Positions 31,907 to 33,524 of a DNA stretch of 33,524 nucleotides are shown piece by piece. The notes below the pieces were generated by a model. The model did no database searches. It saw only the letters and a program-made list of their open reading frames with translations, and had not been told where the DNA came from. The position numbers and the translations under genes are program-made. The stretch is from positions 1-33,524 of the forward strand of contig JANQLQ010000010.1 of NCBI GenBank assembly GCA_028280565.1, read 5' to 3'. Positions within the stretch are counted from its first letter, which is position 1. Each line of letters begins with the position of its first letter. The DNA is from Fulvivirga sp. Lineage in GTDB: Bacteria > Bacteroidota > Bacteroidia > Cytophagales > Cyclobacteriaceae.

Positions 31907-32962
31907 ATGAAGTTTTTTTTCACATTTACCGCCCTCTTAATTAGTATTCATTTTGGCTGTAACCGTAGTGCTACAGATGAAAACCGAGCGATGAAGGTGG
32001 AAAACCCGGTAAAGAATGGGGTAACTCCTCCCCAAGGCATGGTATATGTACCGGCAGGAACTTTTACCATGGGAGGCAAGAGCGACCAGGCTTACAGCGA
32101 CGAGTTTCCCAGGAGAAAAGTAAGCATATCCTCATTTTTCATGGATAAAACAGAGGTCACCAACCGACAGTTCAAAGCTTTTGTTGCTGCCACAGGGTAT
32201 GTGACCATCGCTGAAAGACCTATTGTTTGGGACGATATCAAGGCGCAGTTGCCCGAGGGCACCCCGAAACCGGCAGATTCTTTGCTGCTACCGGGGTCAT
32301 TGGTTTTCACGCCTACCGGGGGTCCCGTGGACCTGGCTAACTTCGCCCTGTGGTGGCAGTGGACCGTACATGCCAGTTGGAAACACCCGGAAGGGCCAGG
32401 AAGCGATTTAGCGGGAAGAATGGATCACCCCGTGGTACACATTGCCTTGGAAGATGCACAGGCCTATGCCCGCTGGGCAGGGAAAAGGTTACCCACCGAA
32501 GCCGAATGGGAGTGGGCCGCCATGGGCGGGCAAGAAGATGTCAAATACCCCTGGGGCAATGAACCTATAGAAAAGGCCTACGATAAGGCGAATTTCTGGC
32601 AAGGCTTCTTTCCCTATGAGAACCTCGAAGAGGATGGCTTTTACGGCAGTGCACCCGTTAAATCATTTCCTGCGAATGGATATGGGCTCTACGAGATGGC
32701 CGGTAATGTTTGGGAATGGTGCCAGGACAAATATCACTATAAAGCCTACGAGGAAAGCTCCCAGGACGTGATCAAAGACCCGGCAGGCCCGGGGCGGTCA
32801 TTGGATCCGGCCGAGCCATACGTTGAAAAATACGTGATACGCGGAGGATCATTTTTGTGTAATGACAGCTACTGCAGTGGCTACCGCGTTTCGCGACGAA
32901 TGAAGACCACGAAGGACTCAGGACATAATCATACGGGGTTCCGTTGTGTCAAAGATGTGTAA
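31907..32962 (+). CDS. Formylglycine-generating-enzyme (SUMF1/FGE) family lipoprotein
   Basis: The 351-residue protein has a lipoprotein signal peptide (lipobox HFGC, Cys18) and one FGE-sulfatase domain (about 42-350): MVYVPAGTFTMGG, MDKTEVTNRQF, HPVVHIALEDAQAYARWAGK, RLPTEAEWEWAAMGG, YGLYEMAGNVWEWC and GFRCVKD. The copper-site pair of true FGE is present: RGGSFLCNDSYCSGYR carries Cys318 and Cys323 with the C-x4-C spacing and the following Tyr-Arg. It could therefore oxidise a cysteine in a client such as a sulfatase to formylglycine, in the periplasm or at the membrane rather than the cytosol. Many family members lack the cysteines and bind ligands instead. No sulfatase gene is in the window. 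The gene stands alone. Confidence 0.9.
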   Translation: MKFFFTFTALLISIHFGCNRSATDENRAMKVENPVKNGVTPPQGMVYVPAGTFTMGGKSDQAYSDEFPRRKVSISSFFMDKTEVTNRQFKAFVAATGYVTIAERPIVWDDIKAQLPEGTPKPADSLLLPGSLVFTPTGGPVDLANFALWWQWTVHASWKHPEGPGSDLAGRMDHPVVHIALEDAQAYARWAGKRLPTEAEWEWAAMGGQEDVKYPWGNEPIEKAYDKANFWQGFFPYENLEEDGFYGSAPVKSFPANGYGLYEMAGNVWEWCQDKYHYKAYEESSQDVIKDPAGPGRSLDPAEPYVEKYVIRGGSFLCNDSYCSGYRVSRRMKTTKDSGHNHTGFRCVKDV

Positions 32963-33524
32963 GGCCGCTAGTTCCACTTACTACATCCAATCTTTTAGTG
33001 ATCAATCATTTAACTATAAAAAGTCAACTTGGAGTATGATTCAGTCTATAGTATTGAGTCGTGAGTATTGAGTAGCCTGTATAGAACTTAGCGTCTAAAT
33101 TTTACCGTGAAATAAAAACCTGTTATGCTGCCAGCTCCCTATTTCCGTCGTTTTTGAGATGAAAAAAGGCTCGTTTGGCCGGAAGCATGGCCTGCGGTTG
33201 TGGTGCAACCCATACCCTTCGGAAAGAAAACAAATCTCACTGCTAACTAGTAGTCCATTCAAGACTAAAGACTTACAACTCAATTCTAGGACTACTTTAT
33301 CATGTTTAAGTAATTGATAATAAGGTTTTTAGTTTCAAACCTAGTGCCAGCGAATTGCAAAGGATGGGTGATCCAAATCCTATTCTAAATCCATCCAACA
33401 CCCATACCTAAAAACCTCATTCCTCAACTTTCTAACATCGTCATTCCTTGCAGCCTGTGCGTTGGGCTAGGCGTGACAAGCCCCATTGGGATCACTACGT
33501 GGGAATCTGCGAAGTCGTGAAGCG
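32963..33524. other. Right-end region, no gene seen
   Basis: I see no convincing protein or RNA gene. A 10-base direct repeat AGTATTGAGT occurs at 33050-33059 and 33064-33073, separated by CGTG, typical of dispersed intergenic repeats in this phylum. The last 84 bases look like another dispersed repeat. A 62-codon - strand frame (33095-33283) has no protein signature. Confidence 0.5.
33441..33524. repeat. Degenerate dispersed repeat (CGTCATTCC ... GGAATCT)
   Basis: CGTCATTCCTTGCAG at the left and GGGAATCTGCGAAGTCGTG at the right match the general form of a widespread intergenic repeat (GTCATTCC ... GGAATCT) whose ends are complementary and can fold into a long hairpin. It runs into the window edge and may be incomplete. 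Confidence 0.45.

Overview
The window looks like a chromosomal segment of a Bacteroidota bacterium, most likely from the Cytophagales. The evidence is a FecR anti-sigma factor with a DUF4974 tail beside a TonB-dependent receptor with an STN domain, many lipoproteins whose Cys is followed by Asp/Glu-rich stretches, a type IX secretion (T9SS) sorting domain, and promoter boxes of the TAnnTTTG type. The genus cannot be fixed from this sequence. I see no tRNA, rRNA, CRISPR array, transposase or phage gene.

Left part (1-13.2 kb, + strand): a cell-surface locus. A FecR-type regulator, with no partner ECF sigma factor inside the window, precedes a large TonB-dependent receptor. Five lipoprotein genes follow. 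Two are related beta-helix-type proteins, one intact and one a decayed pseudogene. Three combine IPT/TIG (Ig-like) domains with a YWTD/NHL-like beta-propeller. The order helix, propeller, helix (decayed), propeller, 4xIPT-propeller indicates tandem duplication of a two-gene module. The substrate of the receptor is unknown.

Middle part (13.3-25.3 kb, mostly - strand): a convergent secreted pair (a fibronectin III/T9SS protein and an S74-like tail protein, overlapping by 11 bases); a 1.5 kb gene-poor region with a T9SS sorting-domain remnant; housekeeping genes hslV and pdhC/aceF; a large outer-membrane protein joining a HExxH peptidase-like domain, a TolB-like propeller and a C-terminal barrel; a PAS histidine kinase; a degenerate stand-alone receiver; and a NarL-type response regulator.

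Right part (25.3-33.5 kb): a 1407-residue sensor kinase with a periplasmic solute-binding domain and seven PAS domains is translationally coupled to the NarL-type regulator. Divergent from it, on the + strand, lies the most unusual element: about 1.4 kb without convincing protein genes but with eight related units. Each carries a conserved linker followed by a terminator-type hairpin; seven of the hairpins are 30-32 nt long with compensatory base changes. Three units also carry a conserved upstream block with exact internal spacing that looks like a promoter. I read this as a tandem family of small RNA genes of about 105-120 nt. A bidirectional terminator ends the array, followed by a 41-residue lipoprotein gene on the opposite strand and a formylglycine-generating-enzyme-like lipoprotein with both catalytic cysteines.
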